Source: Bordetella parapertussis
Lineage (GTDB): Bacteria; Pseudomonadota; Gammaproteobacteria; Burkholderiales; Burkholderiaceae_C
DNA length: 6,186 nt
Assembly (NCBI GenBank): GCA_945907335.1
Contig: CAMDSU010000111.1
Span: forward strand, 1-6,186
Reading direction: 5' to 3'
Made by a program: the position numbers and the translations under genes. Shown here one piece after another: positions 1-6,186 of the stretch. A model generated the notes under the pieces. That model saw nothing but the letters and a program-made list of their open reading frames with translations. It was not told where the DNA came from and made no database searches. Position 1 is the stretch's first letter; every line of letters begins with the position of its first letter.

Positions 1-533
1 GCCAGCTTGGCTGAGCCATGGATGATCGGTGTGTTGTCGCCAGGGAAATCGTATTTATCGAGCAACTCGCGCACTTCCATCTCAACAAGCTCGAGCAACT
101 CGGCGTCGTCGACCATGTCGCACTTGTTCAAAAACACGATGATGTAAGGCACGCCCACCTGGCGCGCCAGCAAAATGTGCTCGCGGGTCTGAGGCATGGG
201 GCCGTCAGCGGCCGAGCACACCAAAATCGCGCCGTCCATTTGCGCCGCGCCGGTGATCATGTTCTTCACATAGTCAGCGTGTCCGGGGCAGTCCACGTGG
301 GCGTAGTGACGGTTAGCCGTCTCGTATTCCACGTGTGCTGTGTTGATCGTGATGCCGCGCGCTTTTTCTTCGGGCGCCGCGTCAATCTGGTCGTAAGCCT
401 TGGCTTCGCCGCCAAACTTCGCCGACAAAATCGTCGTGATCGCCGCCGTCAGCGTCGTCTTGCCATGGTCCACGTGGCCAATCGTGCCCACGTTGACGTG
501 CGGTTTGGTCCGCTCAAATTTGCCTTTTGCCAT
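1..533 (-). CDS. tuf: Translation elongation factor EF-Tu, N-terminal part (runs off left edge)
   Basis: EF-Tu is the GTPase that carries aminoacyl-tRNA to the ribosomal A site in the cytoplasm. The 177 visible codons cover most of the GTP-binding domain: G1 GHVDHGKT at residues 19-26, the switch I segment RGITINT with Thr62, G3 DCPGH at 81-85, G4 NKCD at 136-139 and G5 SAK at 174-176. The full protein is about 395 residues, so more than half lies beyond the left edge. The ATG at 533 gives the standard [12 protein letters not shown] start and is preceded by GGAG (544-541) with a 7-nt spacer. It follows tRNA-Thr by 49 nt, so it is probably co-transcribed with the tRNA cluster. This matches the tuf copy that normally precedes secE-nusG. 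Betaproteobacteria often carry a second, nearly identical tuf elsewhere; this window cannot show whether that is so here. Confidence 0.98.
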   Translation of the reverse strand, partial: MAKGKFERTKPHVNVGTIGHVDHGKTTLTAAITTILSAKFGGEAKAYDQIDAAPEEKARGITINTAHVEYETANRHYAHVDCPGHADYVKNMITGAAQMDGAILVCSAADGPMPQTREHILLARQVGVPYIIVFLNKCDMVDDAELLELVEMEVRELLDKYDFPGDNTPIIHGSAKL

Positions 534-582
534 TCTTCGACTCCGAAAAAAAACTGACAGTTAATGCCAAAAAAACCAGATC

Positions 583-657
<75 letters not shown>

Positions 658-689
658 GAAAAACTCTTCGCCGGATCACCAACTCCGCT

Positions 690-763
690 TGGAGCGGGAG
701 ACGGGAATCGAACCCGTGTCATTAGCTTGGAAGGCTAAGGTTCTACCATTGAACTACTCCCGC
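690..763 (-). tRNA. tRNA-Gly (anticodon UCC)
   Basis: The cloverleaf has acceptor stem GCGGGAG/CTCCCGC and anticodon stem TTAGC/GCTAA, with anticodon TCC (plus-strand 729-731) reading GGA and GGG glycine codons. The T arm is ACGGG-TTCGATT-CCCGT, the discriminator is U as expected for bacterial glycine tRNAs, and CCA is encoded at 692-690. It lies 32 nt upstream of tRNA-Thr in the same transcript. Confidence 0.97.
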
Positions 764-822
764 AGGTCCCCAACGCCCACGCGGCAAGGCTTTCTACGAT
801 GTCGCAGTTCACCCAAGCAGTG

Positions 823-908
823 TGGTGGAGGAGGCTGGATTCGAACCAGCGTAGGCGTAAGCCAACAGATTTACAGTCTGCCCCCTTTAGCCACTCGGGC
901 ACCCCTCC
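823..908 (-). tRNA. tRNA-Tyr (anticodon GUA)
   Basis: This is a class II tRNA of 86 nt including an encoded CCA (825-823). The acceptor stem GGAGGGG/CTCCTCC contains one G-U pair. The anticodon stem is CAGA/TCTG with anticodon GTA (plus-strand 872-874). A long variable arm with a GGC/GCC stem is characteristic of bacterial tyrosine tRNAs, and the T arm is GCTGG-TTCGAAT-CCAGC. It is the first gene of the tRNA-tuf unit, 59 nt before tRNA-Gly. Confidence 0.97.
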
Positions 909-920
909 AGCGAGCCAAAG

Positions 921-948
921 ACTATAGCACAGGATTACCCGTCAGAAA
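921..948 (-). promoter_or_regulatory. Probable promoter of the tRNA-Tyr/Gly/Thr-tuf unit
   Basis: A good -10 hexamer TATAGT (926-921) is preceded by TG one base away, giving an extended -10 (TGCTATAGT, 929-921). It ends 12 nt before the tRNA-Tyr 5' end, so transcription would start a few nucleotides upstream of the tRNA. The -35 is weak: TTTCTG (948-943) at 16-nt spacing is the best I find. An AT-rich stretch upstream (about 946-964) could act as an UP element. The position suits a strong stable-RNA promoter, but the exact -35 is uncertain. Confidence 0.55.
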
Positions 949-987
949 TTACGTTTTCTTAAAGAGTCAAGCCGCTTTCCATGAAAC

Positions 988-1695
988 CTATTTGTCTAAT
1001 TCCCAGTTGAAATCTATGCCTTGCTCGCTCAGCCATTTTTGCGCCTTTGAAAAATGGCGACAACCCATGAAAGGGGCAGGCCCGCGCAATGCAGACAGGG
1101 GTGAGGGATGGTTGGCCGTGAGAATTAATTTGCCAGAGACCACTTCATGGGTCGATGCAAGCTTGGTTTGCGCATGGGCGCCCCATAGCAAAAACACCAC
1201 GGGCTGCGCTTGCTGAGCCACGGTACGGATGATGACGTCCGTCAATTCCTCCCAGCCTTGCTTAGCATGCGAGGCTGGCAACCCCTCTTCAACGGTCAAG
1301 CAGGTGTTGAGCAGCAGCACACCCCGCTCAGCCCAAGGTAACAGTGAACCGCTCATCGGTGGCTGCAAGCCTGTGTCTGCTTGTAATTCTTTGAAAATAT
1401 TACGCAAAGATGGTGGCAGGGTCATGTGCTGCGGCACAGAGAAAGACAAGCCCTCGGCCTGCCCTTGCCCGTGGTACGGGTCTTGTCCCAGCAATACTAC
1501 CCTCACCTTATTCAATGGTGTGCATTCGAGTGCGCGCAACGGTTGAGGTGGAAAAATACGGGCACCATGGCGGATGCGATCGTCCAAAAAAGCCGTCAGT
1601 TGCTGCCCGGTTTGGCTTTGCCAAAACGCCGAAACCAGAGGTTGCCACGACGTATGCACCGCCCATTCGCTGGGGTTGGCGCGCAGCAATGACAT
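988..1695 (-). CDS. ung: Uracil-DNA glycosylase, family 1
   Basis: Ung removes uracil from DNA (from dUTP misincorporation or cytosine deamination) as the first step of base excision repair. The 235-residue product has the family's normal length and motifs: GQDPYH at 70-75 with the water-activating Asp72, GLSFSV at 82-87 with the uracil-stacking Phe85, LLLNTCLTV around the uracil-reading Asn130, ASHAKQGW at 141-148, and HPSPLS at 196-201 with the catalytic His196. I chose the ATG at 1695, 4 nt after the trpC stop. The reading frame stays open further upstream inside trpC, but that part has no family resemblance. The local Shine-Dalgarno sequence is weak, so translation is probably coupled to trpC. 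A TTG four codons upstream of the ATG block is a less likely alternative start. No intrinsic terminator is visible after its TAG stop. Its link with trpC looks transcriptional, not functional. Confidence 0.96.
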   Translation of the reverse strand: MSLLRANPSEWAVHTSWQPLVSAFWQSQTGQQLTAFLDDRIRHGARIFPPQPLRALECTPLNKVRVVLLGQDPYHGQGQAEGLSFSVPQHMTLPPSLRNIFKELQADTGLQPPMSGSLLPWAERGVLLLNTCLTVEEGLPASHAKQGWEELTDVIIRTVAQQAQPVVFLLWGAHAQTKLASTHEVVSGKLILTANHPSPLSALRGPAPFMGCRHFSKAQKWLSEQGIDFNWELDK

Positions 1696-1699
1696 GGGC

Positions 1700-2503
1700 T
1701 CACTCTGCAAACAATTGCGCCAATGCTGCACCGGGCTCGTCAGCTCGCATGAACGCCTCGCCGACCAAAAATGCCTGCACGCCTGCGGCACGCAAACGCT
1801 GCACATCGGCTTGCGTGGCGATACCGCTTTCAGTGATCAGCAATCGCTCATCCGTCAAGTCTTGCAGCAACGACAGCGTGGTGTCCAACGACACTTCAAA
1901 GGTACGTAAATTTCGGTTGTTGACACCGAGCAATCGGGTTTTCAACCGCAATGCGCGTTGCATTTCTTCGCGGTCATGCACCTCCACCAGCACGGACATG
2001 TTCAGGCTGTGCGCGACCGCTTCAAATTCCGCCATTTGCGCATCATCTAAACACGCGGCGATCAGCAGTACGCAGTCCGCACCCATGGCGCGCGACTCGT
2101 AAATTTGGTACATGTCAACCATGAAATCTTTACGCAACACCGGCAGATCGCAAGAGGCGCGCGCTTGCTTCAAAAAATCCGTCGAACCCTGGAAATACTG
2201 TACGTCGGTCAGCACAGACAAGCATGCAGCGCTGATCTTGCCGTCGCCAAAGGCGTAACTTTGCGCAATGTCAGCGGGAATAAAGTCTTCGCGCAACAAA
2301 CCTTTGGACGGACTGGCTTTTTTGATTTCAGCAATAACCGCCGCCTGCCCTTGGGTGATCTTGGCACGCAAAGCCGCCTCAAAGCCGCGCGTCATGACAC
2401 GGCTTTCAGCATCCGCTCGCATCGCTTCAAGCGACACTTTGCGTTGACGCAATGCCACTTCTTCATGCTTGGTGTGGACTATTTTTTGAAGTATGTCGCT
2501 CAC
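1700..2503 (-). CDS. trpC: Indole-3-glycerol phosphate synthase
   Basis: TrpC converts 1-(2-carboxyphenylamino)-1-deoxyribulose 5-phosphate to indole-3-glycerol phosphate in cytoplasmic tryptophan synthesis. The 267-residue protein is a single TIM barrel without a fused TrpF domain, unlike the enteric bifunctional enzyme. Visible active-site segments, matched to the well-studied Sulfolobus enzyme, are [11 protein letters not shown] at 58-68 (Glu59, Lys61), PVLRKDF at 121-127 with catalytic Lys125, VEV with Glu174, GVNNRNL at 193-199 (Asn195) and TESGI at 224-228 (Glu225, Ser226). I chose the GTG at 2503 (MSDILQKIV), which has AAGGA 6 nt upstream (2514-2510). A TTG at 2521 would overlap the trpD stop and has less support. 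It begins 14 nt after trpD and ends 4 nt before ung. Confidence 0.97.
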   Translation of the reverse strand: MSDILQKIVHTKHEEVALRQRKVSLEAMRADAESRVMTRGFEAALRAKITQGQAAVIAEIKKASPSKGLLREDFIPADIAQSYAFGDGKISAACLSVLTDVQYFQGSTDFLKQARASCDLPVLRKDFMVDMYQIYESRAMGADCVLLIAACLDDAQMAEFEAVAHSLNMSVLVEVHDREEMQRALRLKTRLLGVNNRNLRTFEVSLDTTLSLLQDLTDERLLITESGIATQADVQRLRAAGVQAFLVGEAFMRADEPGAALAQLFAE

Positions 2504-2517
2504 TGCAAATCCTTTGG

Positions 2518-3552
2518 TCAAGCCGCAACAGGGCGCTGGGTGTAGTTGACAAACTGGGCCAACTTGGCCTTGGCCAAGCCATTGGCAAGTGCTTGTTGGG
2601 CCAAGGCCAATCCGGCGGCCATGGTGGGGGCTACGTTGGCGGCATACAAAGCCACGCCTGCATTCAACGCCACGATGTCAAGGGCTGGACCAAGCTGATT
2701 GTCAAGCACCGCCTCCAACATGGCACGCGAATCTTGTGCATTCTCTACCCGCAGAGCGCGGTGACTGGACATGGTCAAACCGAAATCTTCCGGATGGATG
2801 TCGTACTCGGTGATCTCGCCATTTTTCAACTCACCCACCAAAGTGGCAGCGCCCAAGCTGACCTCGTCCATGCCGTCACGCCCGTACACCACCAGCGCGT
2901 GCTCAGCGCCCAAGCGTTGCAAGGCACGTATTTGAATGCCGACCAAGTCAGGGTGGAACACACCCATCAATATATGGGGAGCAGAGGCGGGGTTGGTCAA
3001 CGGCCCCAAGATATTGAAGATGGTTCGCACGCCGAGTTCTTTGCGTATCGGCGCCACGTTTTTCATCGCCGGATGGTGATTGGGGGCAAACATGAAGCCG
3101 ATGCCTGTCTCAGCAATGCAGTGGGCAATGTCAGCAGGTGTGAGGTTGATATTGACGCCTAAGTTTTCCAACACATCGGCGCTACCGCTTTTGCTGCTGA
3201 CGCTGCGCCCGCCATGCTTGCTGACACGCGCACCGGCGGCGGCGGCGACAAACATGGCGCAGGTTGAAATATTGAAGGTGTGAGAACCATCGCCACCCGT
3301 GCCCACGATATCGACCAAATGCGTGTGGTCTGCCACCTCTACCTTGGTTGAGAACTCACGCATGACCTGAGCCGCCGCAGTGATTTCACCGATGGTTTCT
3401 TTTTTGACCCGCAGGCCAGTCAAGATGGCGGCCGTCATCAATGGCGTGATTTCTCCACCCATGATCATGCGCATGAGGTGCAGCATTTCGTCGTGAAAAA
3501 TTTCACGGTGCTCGATGGTGCGTTGTAAGGCTTCGCTGGCTGTGATGGTCAT
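2518..3552 (-). CDS. trpD: Anthranilate phosphoribosyltransferase
   Basis: TrpD transfers the phosphoribosyl group of PRPP to anthranilate, the second committed step of tryptophan synthesis. The 344-residue product is a normal-length, stand-alone class IV phosphoribosyltransferase, not fused to TrpG. Motifs are the PRPP-binding [14 protein letters not shown] at 84-97, [15 protein letters not shown] at 112-126, the anthranilate-contacting Arg170 in [15 protein letters not shown] at 182-189 and the Mg-binding DGMDE at 226-230 (Asp229, Glu230). The ATG at 3552 is chosen because GGAG (3561-3558) sits 5 nt upstream. A GTG two codons earlier would overlap that Shine-Dalgarno sequence. It follows trpG after 62 nt, the widest gap inside the operon. 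I see no convincing promoter or terminator in that gap. Confidence 0.98.
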   Translation of the reverse strand: MTITASEALQRTIEHREIFHDEMLHLMRMIMGGEITPLMTAAILTGLRVKKETIGEITAAAQVMREFSTKVEVADHTHLVDIVGTGGDGSHTFNISTCAMFVAAAAGARVSKHGGRSVSSKSGSADVLENLGVNINLTPADIAHCIAETGIGFMFAPNHHPAMKNVAPIRKELGVRTIFNILGPLTNPASAPHILMGVFHPDLVGIQIRALQRLGAEHALVVYGRDGMDEVSLGAATLVGELKNGEITEYDIHPEDFGLTMSSHRALRVENAQDSRAMLEAVLDNQLGPALDIVALNAGVALYAANVAPTMAAGLALAQQALANGLAKAKLAQFVNYTQRPVAA

Positions 3553-3614
3553 AGGCACTCCACTCTCTCAATAAAGATCACTCAAAAGATGTGCTGAGTT
3601 TGCACTGACTTTCT

Positions 3615-4187
3615 TTATATGGCGATTTGCAAAAAGTTTTTCAACAAGCTGTGCCCGTGTTCGCTCAACACAGACTCGGGGTGAAATTGCACACCTTCAA
3701 TTGGCAAAGAGCGGTGACGCACGCCCATGATTTCGCCGTCGTCTGTCCAAGCAGTGATTTCCAAAGCCTCGGGCAAGCTGCTGCGCTCAATCGCCAATGA
3801 GTGATAACGGTTCACGGTGTAGGCCTGCGGCAACCCAGCGAACACGCCTTGCTGCGTGTTGTGAATGACGCTGGTTTTGCCGTGCATCAGCTGCTGTGCT
3901 CGCACAATGCGCCCGCCAAATGCCGCGCCTATGCTTTGGTGACCCAAACACACTCCCAGAATTGGCAACTTGCCCGCGAAATGCGTGATCGCCGCCACCG
4001 AAATTCCCGCCTCAGCAGGCGAGCATGGGCCTGGCGACACCACCAAATGGCTAGGTGCCATGGCGGTGATGTCCGCCAAAGAAATCTCGTCATTGCGACA
4101 GACTTCAATGTCTGCGCCGAGCTCACCAAAATACTGCACCAAGTTGTAGGTGAAGCTGTCGTAGTTGTCGATCATCAAGAGTTTCAT
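3615..4187 (-). CDS. trpG: Anthranilate synthase component II, glutamine amidotransferase subunit
   Basis: TrpG hydrolyses glutamine and passes ammonia to TrpE for anthranilate synthesis. The 190-residue protein is a class I amidotransferase with the full triad: Cys80 in GVCLGHQ, and His169 and Glu171 in GVQFHPES. The N-terminal [16 protein letters not shown] and the oxyanion-loop SPGPCSP at 51-57 are typical of the TrpG/PabA family. Its ATG overlaps the trpE stop in an ATGA arrangement, and a strong AGGAGGGG (4200-4193) lies within the end of trpE. This indicates tight translational coupling and balanced subunit output. Sequence alone cannot separate TrpG from PabA, and in many bacteria one protein serves both folate and tryptophan pathways. 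The position directly after trpE makes TrpG the right call. Confidence 0.97.
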   Translation of the reverse strand: MKLLMIDNYDSFTYNLVQYFGELGADIEVCRNDEISLADITAMAPSHLVVSPGPCSPAEAGISVAAITHFAGKLPILGVCLGHQSIGAAFGGRIVRAQQLMHGKTSVIHNTQQGVFAGLPQAYTVNRYHSLAIERSSLPEALEITAWTDDGEIMGVRHRSLPIEGVQFHPESVLSEHGHSLLKNFLQIAI

Positions 4188-5683
4188 TCCAGCCCCTCCT
4201 CGACCAACTCACTGGCGCGCAGCAAGGCCCGCGCTTTGTGTTCTGTCTCCTGCCATTCCATTTCAGGCACAGAGTCAGCCACCACGCCGGCAGCAGCTTG
4301 CACATACAAGGTGTCATTTTTGATGATGCCGGTACGTATGGCGATGGCCACATCCATGTCGCCCGCAAAACTCAAGTAGCCGCAAGCGCCGCCGTAAATA
4401 CCGCGCTTGACCGGCTCGAGTTGATCAATCAACTCCATGGCGTGAACTTTGGGTGCACCTGTCAAAGTACCTGCCGGGAAGGTCGCGCGCAACACATCCA
4501 TGCTGCGCATTCCGTCTTTGAGCATACCCTCGACATTGCTCACAATATGCATCACATGGCTGTAACGCTCCACCGAAAAAGCTTCCGTCACTTTGACGCT
4601 ACCAGTTTTGGCAATGCGCCCAATGTCATTGCGCGCCAAGTCAATCAACATGACATGTTCGGCGCGCTCTTTGGGATCGTTGATCAATTCCACTTCTGTG
4701 GCCTTGTCATCTTCGGGGGTAGCACCACGCGGTCTTGTGCCCGCCAAGGGTCGAATGGTGACCTTGTTGCCCTCAGGTGTGGTCTCCTGGCGCACCAAAA
4801 TTTCTGGCGAAGCACCGACGACTTGGAAATCCCCCATGTGATAAAAGTACATATACGGGCTGGGGTTGAGCGAGCGTAATGCACGGTAAAGCGACAACGG
4901 ACTTTCTGTGAATCGTTTTTTGATGCGCTGCCCGACTTGCACTTGCATGAAATCGCCAGCTTCAATCAAGCCTTTGGCGCGCTCAACCGCTTTCAAATAA
5001 TCGGCTTTGGCAAATTCACGCTCGGGGGGATGGCTTTGCGAGGGCTTCACCACCGGCGCACTCACAGAATATTTCAACAAGGCCTTGAGTTCGCGCAAAC
5101 GTTTTTTGGCGCGGGTGTAGGCCTCGGCGGTATGTGGGTCGGCGTACACCAGCAAATACAACTTGCCTGACAGGTTGTCGATCACCGCCAATTCTTCGGT
5201 TTGCAACAACAAAATGTCTGGACAACCCAAGGTGTCGGGTGGACACGTGTGCAACAACTTTTTTTCAATATGCCGCACGGTGTCGTAGCCAAAATAGCCC
5301 GCGAGTCCGCCACAAAACCGCGGCATACCGGGGCGCAACGCCACTTTGAAACGCTGTTGGTAGGCGGCGATGAAATCCAGCGGATTGCCATGGTGGGTTT
5401 CAACGACGACACCGTTGGTCACCACCTCGGTATGCGCTTGGTCGCCAAAACCTTGTGCACGCAAAAAAGTATGGGCGGGCAAGCCGATGAAGCTGTAGCG
5501 CCCAAATCGCTCGCCACCCACCACAGATTCCAGCAGAAAACTGTATTTGCCGCCGTCATGGGTGAATGCCAATTTCAAATACAAAGAGAGTGGCGTTTCC
5601 AAATCGGCAAACGCCTCTGCCATCAAGGGAATACGGTTATAGCCTTGTGCGGCCAGACTTTTAAATTCGAGTTCAGTAATCAC
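4184..5683 (-). CDS. trpE: Anthranilate synthase component I
   Basis: TrpE makes anthranilate from chorismate with ammonia supplied by TrpG, and is the usual feedback-inhibited entry enzyme of tryptophan synthesis. The 499-residue protein has normal length. Its N-terminal domain contains the LLES motif (50-53), part of the tryptophan-binding site in characterised enzymes, and NPSPYM (273-278) also belongs to that region, so feedback inhibition is likely. The C-terminal chorismate-binding domain shows [10 protein letters not shown] (311-320), [10 protein letters not shown] (348-357), [12 protein letters not shown] (375-386) and [16 protein letters not shown] (402-417). The start is a GTG at 5683, with a perfect GGAGG (5694-5690) at 6-nt spacing and the family-typical MITELEF N terminus. 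It is the first structural gene of the trp cluster and is preceded by a probable attenuator leader. The stop overlaps trpG by 4 nt. Confidence 0.98.
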   Translation of the reverse strand: MITELEFKSLAAQGYNRIPLMAEAFADLETPLSLYLKLAFTHDGGKYSFLLESVVGGERFGRYSFIGLPAHTFLRAQGFGDQAHTEVVTNGVVVETHHGNPLDFIAAYQQRFKVALRPGMPRFCGGLAGYFGYDTVRHIEKKLLHTCPPDTLGCPDILLLQTEELAVIDNLSGKLYLLVYADPHTAEAYTRAKKRLRELKALLKYSVSAPVVKPSQSHPPEREFAKADYLKAVERAKGLIEAGDFMQVQVGQRIKKRFTESPLSLYRALRSLNPSPYMYFYHMGDFQVVGASPEILVRQETTPEGNKVTIRPLAGTRPRGATPEDDKATEVELINDPKERAEHVMLIDLARNDIGRIAKTGSVKVTEAFSVERYSHVMHIVSNVEGMLKDGMRSMDVLRATFPAGTLTGAPKVHAMELIDQLEPVKRGIYGGACGYLSFAGDMDVAIAIRTGIIKNDTLYVQAAAGVVADSVPEMEWQETEHKARALLRASELVEEGLE

Positions 5684-5717
5684 AGAGAGCCTCCACAGCT
5701 CAGCCCCTCAGGGCCTC

Positions 5718-5745
5718 AAATAAAAGAACACGGGTGGGTCACCCG
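5718..5745 (-). terminator. Probable intrinsic terminator (attenuator) in the trpE leader
   Basis: On the minus strand CGGGTG (5745-5740) pairs with CACCCG (5736-5731) around a 3-nt ACC loop, giving a 6-bp GC-rich stem. The next 13 nt, TGTTCTTTTATTT (5730-5718), are U-rich but interrupted. It lies 37 nt downstream of the Trp-containing leader frame and 34 nt before the trpE start. That position suits an attenuator better than a terminator for gph, although it could also limit read-through from gph. The stem is short, so its strength is uncertain. Confidence 0.65.
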
Positions 5746-5756
5746 AACAATCAGGA

Positions 5757-5788
5757 GGCGTAACTTATCAATACATTCAGGTCACGCC
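5757..5788 (-). promoter_or_regulatory. Candidate 2:3-type stem of the trp attenuator
   Basis: GGCGTGAC (5788-5781) can pair with GTTACGCC (5764-5757) over 8 bp with one G-U pair and a 16-nt loop. Its 5' arm overlaps the leader peptide stop codon. A ribosome that finishes the leader would block it, and one stalled at the Trp codons would leave it free. Its 5' arm also competes with an upstream stem, CGCC(C)GT (5802-5796) with ACGGCG (5790-5785). The pairings are visible in the sequence; their regulatory role is inferred. Confidence 0.4.
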
Positions 5789-5862
5789 GTGTCAGACGGG
5801 CGACGCCAAGGCCAAGCTCCCCGTCCATGGGACCCTGTGAGGATATTGAGGTGAATAAACAT
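5782..5862 (-). CDS. trpL: Putative trp operon leader peptide with Trp-Pro-Trp
   Basis: A 26-codon frame opens at the ATG at 5862 and closes with TGA at 5784-5782. Trp codons 17 (5814-5812) and 19 (5808-5806) are separated by one Pro and followed by two Arg codons. Two Trp residues so close together in a 26-residue frame just upstream of trpE, followed by a terminator-like hairpin, is the hallmark of ribosome-mediated attenuation. The product itself would have no enzymatic role; stalling at the Trp codons would sense charged tRNA-Trp. No proper Shine-Dalgarno sequence precedes the ATG; only GAG lies 2 nt away. Translation may therefore be weak or leaderless. A stop codon two codons upstream of the ATG excludes a longer frame. 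The call rests on Trp placement and context, not on homology. Confidence 0.6.
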   Translation of the reverse strand: MFIHLNILTGSHGRGAWPWRRPSDTA

Positions 5863-5869
5863 GGCTCAA

Positions 5870-5901
5870 AGTGTAACAAACCGCTGGATTCAAACTTTCA
5901 A
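5870..5901 (-). promoter_or_regulatory. Candidate trp promoter with extended -10
   Basis: TGTTACACT (5878-5870) fits an extended -10 (TG, one base, TACACT). It lies just inside the gph-trpE gap and ends 7 nt before the leader ATG. The nearest -35-like hexamer, TTGAAA (5901-5896), overlaps the gph stop region at a non-ideal 20-nt spacing. If used, transcription would start at or a few nucleotides before the leader ATG. The evidence is a motif match only. Co-transcription from gph or another upstream promoter remains possible. Confidence 0.35.
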
Positions 5902-6186
5902 TTCATCGATACGGTCGATGAACCCGTCGCAATCCACACCTTGTATCGGCTCGCCATGGTTGTAACCATAAGTGACCAACACCACCGGGCATTTCGCAGC
6001 TCGTGCGGCCAGCGCATCGTTTTGCGAGTCTCCGAGCATCAGCGTGTGCGCAGGCAATGTACCAAAGGCCTTGCAGGTTTCCAGCAGCGGCATGGGGTCG
6101 GGTTTTTTGCGCGGGAAAGCATCGCCGCCATACACATGGCTGAAAAAACCAGCCAGCCCTTTGTCGGCCAACAAGGCTTTGGCAAA
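5890..6186 (-). CDS. gph: Phosphoglycolate phosphatase, C-terminal part (runs off right edge)
   Basis: This is a HAD-superfamily hydrolase, most likely the Gph enzyme that dephosphorylates 2-phosphoglycolate. The frame is open to the right edge, so the gene is cut by the window and the start is not visible. The 98 residues seen contain HAD motif III, RKKPDP with its conserved Lys, and motif IV, LGDSQND with the two acidic metal-binding residues. The ending VTYGYNHGEPI is typical of bacterial Gph proteins. About 120 N-terminal residues, including the nucleophile Asp motif and the cap domain, are missing. gph next to trpE is a familiar arrangement in Burkholderiales, which supports the specific name over a generic HAD phosphatase. 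The stop lies 206 nt before trpE, with the candidate trp leader in between. Confidence 0.88.
   Translation of the reverse strand, partial: FAKALLADKGLAGFFSHVYGGDAFPRKKPDPMPLLETCKAFGTLPAHTLMLGDSQNDALAARAAKCPVVLVTYGYNHGEPIQGVDCDGFIDRIDELKV

Noticed and set aside
545..567. Small AACT/AGTT inverted repeat followed by a run of T on the minus strand between tRNA-Thr and tuf.
   Set aside because: The stem is only 4 bp and AT-rich, too weak for an intrinsic terminator, and it would cut off tuf.
965..970. TTGACT as the -35 of the tRNA promoter.
   Set aside because: It is 38 nt from the good TATAGT -10 and has no acceptable -10 at 16-18 nt.
3553..3614. Possible internal promoter or hairpin between trpG and trpD (GTGC/GCAC stem).
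   Set aside because: The stem is 4 bp without a U tract, and I see no properly spaced -35/-10 pair. It reads as a plain operon spacer.
5751..5828. A second 25-codon frame in the leader (ATG at 5828, TGA at 5753-5751), preceded by AGGG 4 nt away.
   Set aside because: It has no Trp codons and overlaps the Trp-Pro-Trp frame in another register. Its start site is somewhat better placed for a ribosome, so it remains an alternative if the promoter lies further downstream, but nothing else supports it.
5841..5870. Alternative promoter TTGAGC with TATCCT at 18-nt spacing.
   Set aside because: Both boxes are mediocre. Transcription would start inside the leader frame, removing its only ATG, which conflicts with the attenuator reading.

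Overview
This 6.2-kb window is ordinary, densely packed bacterial chromosome. Every gene I can support lies on the minus strand, so transcription runs from high to low coordinates. The gene set and order (gph-trpE-trpG-trpD-trpC-ung, then tRNA-Tyr, tRNA-Gly, tRNA-Thr and tuf), the TrpC not fused to TrpF, the separate TrpG and TrpD, and the moderate GC content suggest a betaproteobacterium of the order Burkholderiales, probably Comamonadaceae or a close relative. That placement comes from remembered synteny and protein style, not from a search.

Layout in the direction of transcription. At the right edge (6186-5890) is the C-terminal part of a HAD-family phosphoglycolate phosphatase (gph). A 206-bp gap follows (5889-5684). 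It holds a good candidate trp leader: a 26-codon reading frame with Trp-Pro-Trp near its end, then a GC-rich hairpin with a U-rich tail, several mutually exclusive stems, and a strong ribosome binding site before trpE. Next come trpE (5683-4184), trpG (overlapping trpE by 4 nt), trpD (62 nt later) and trpC (14 nt later). These encode anthranilate synthase component I, its glutaminase, anthranilate phosphoribosyltransferase and indole-3-glycerol phosphate synthase: chorismate to indole-3-glycerol phosphate, except for the TrpF step. trpF, trpB and trpA are not in the window. ung (uracil-DNA glycosylase) starts 4 nt after trpC and appears to be carried on the same transcript.

A new unit begins after ung. 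A promoter with an extended -10 lies just upstream of three tRNA genes, Tyr(GUA), Gly(UCC) and Thr(GGU), each with an encoded CCA end. They are followed by the first 177 codons of tuf (EF-Tu), which runs off the left edge. This is the classic tRNA-tuf arrangement that usually precedes secE-nusG and the rpl/rpo genes.

The only part that deserves a second look is the trpE leader. It looks like a ribosome-mediated attenuator whose leader peptide may be translated from a very short or absent 5' untranslated region. One leader segment could also pair with the trpE Shine-Dalgarno sequence. I see no mobile element, CRISPR array, phage gene or novel system.
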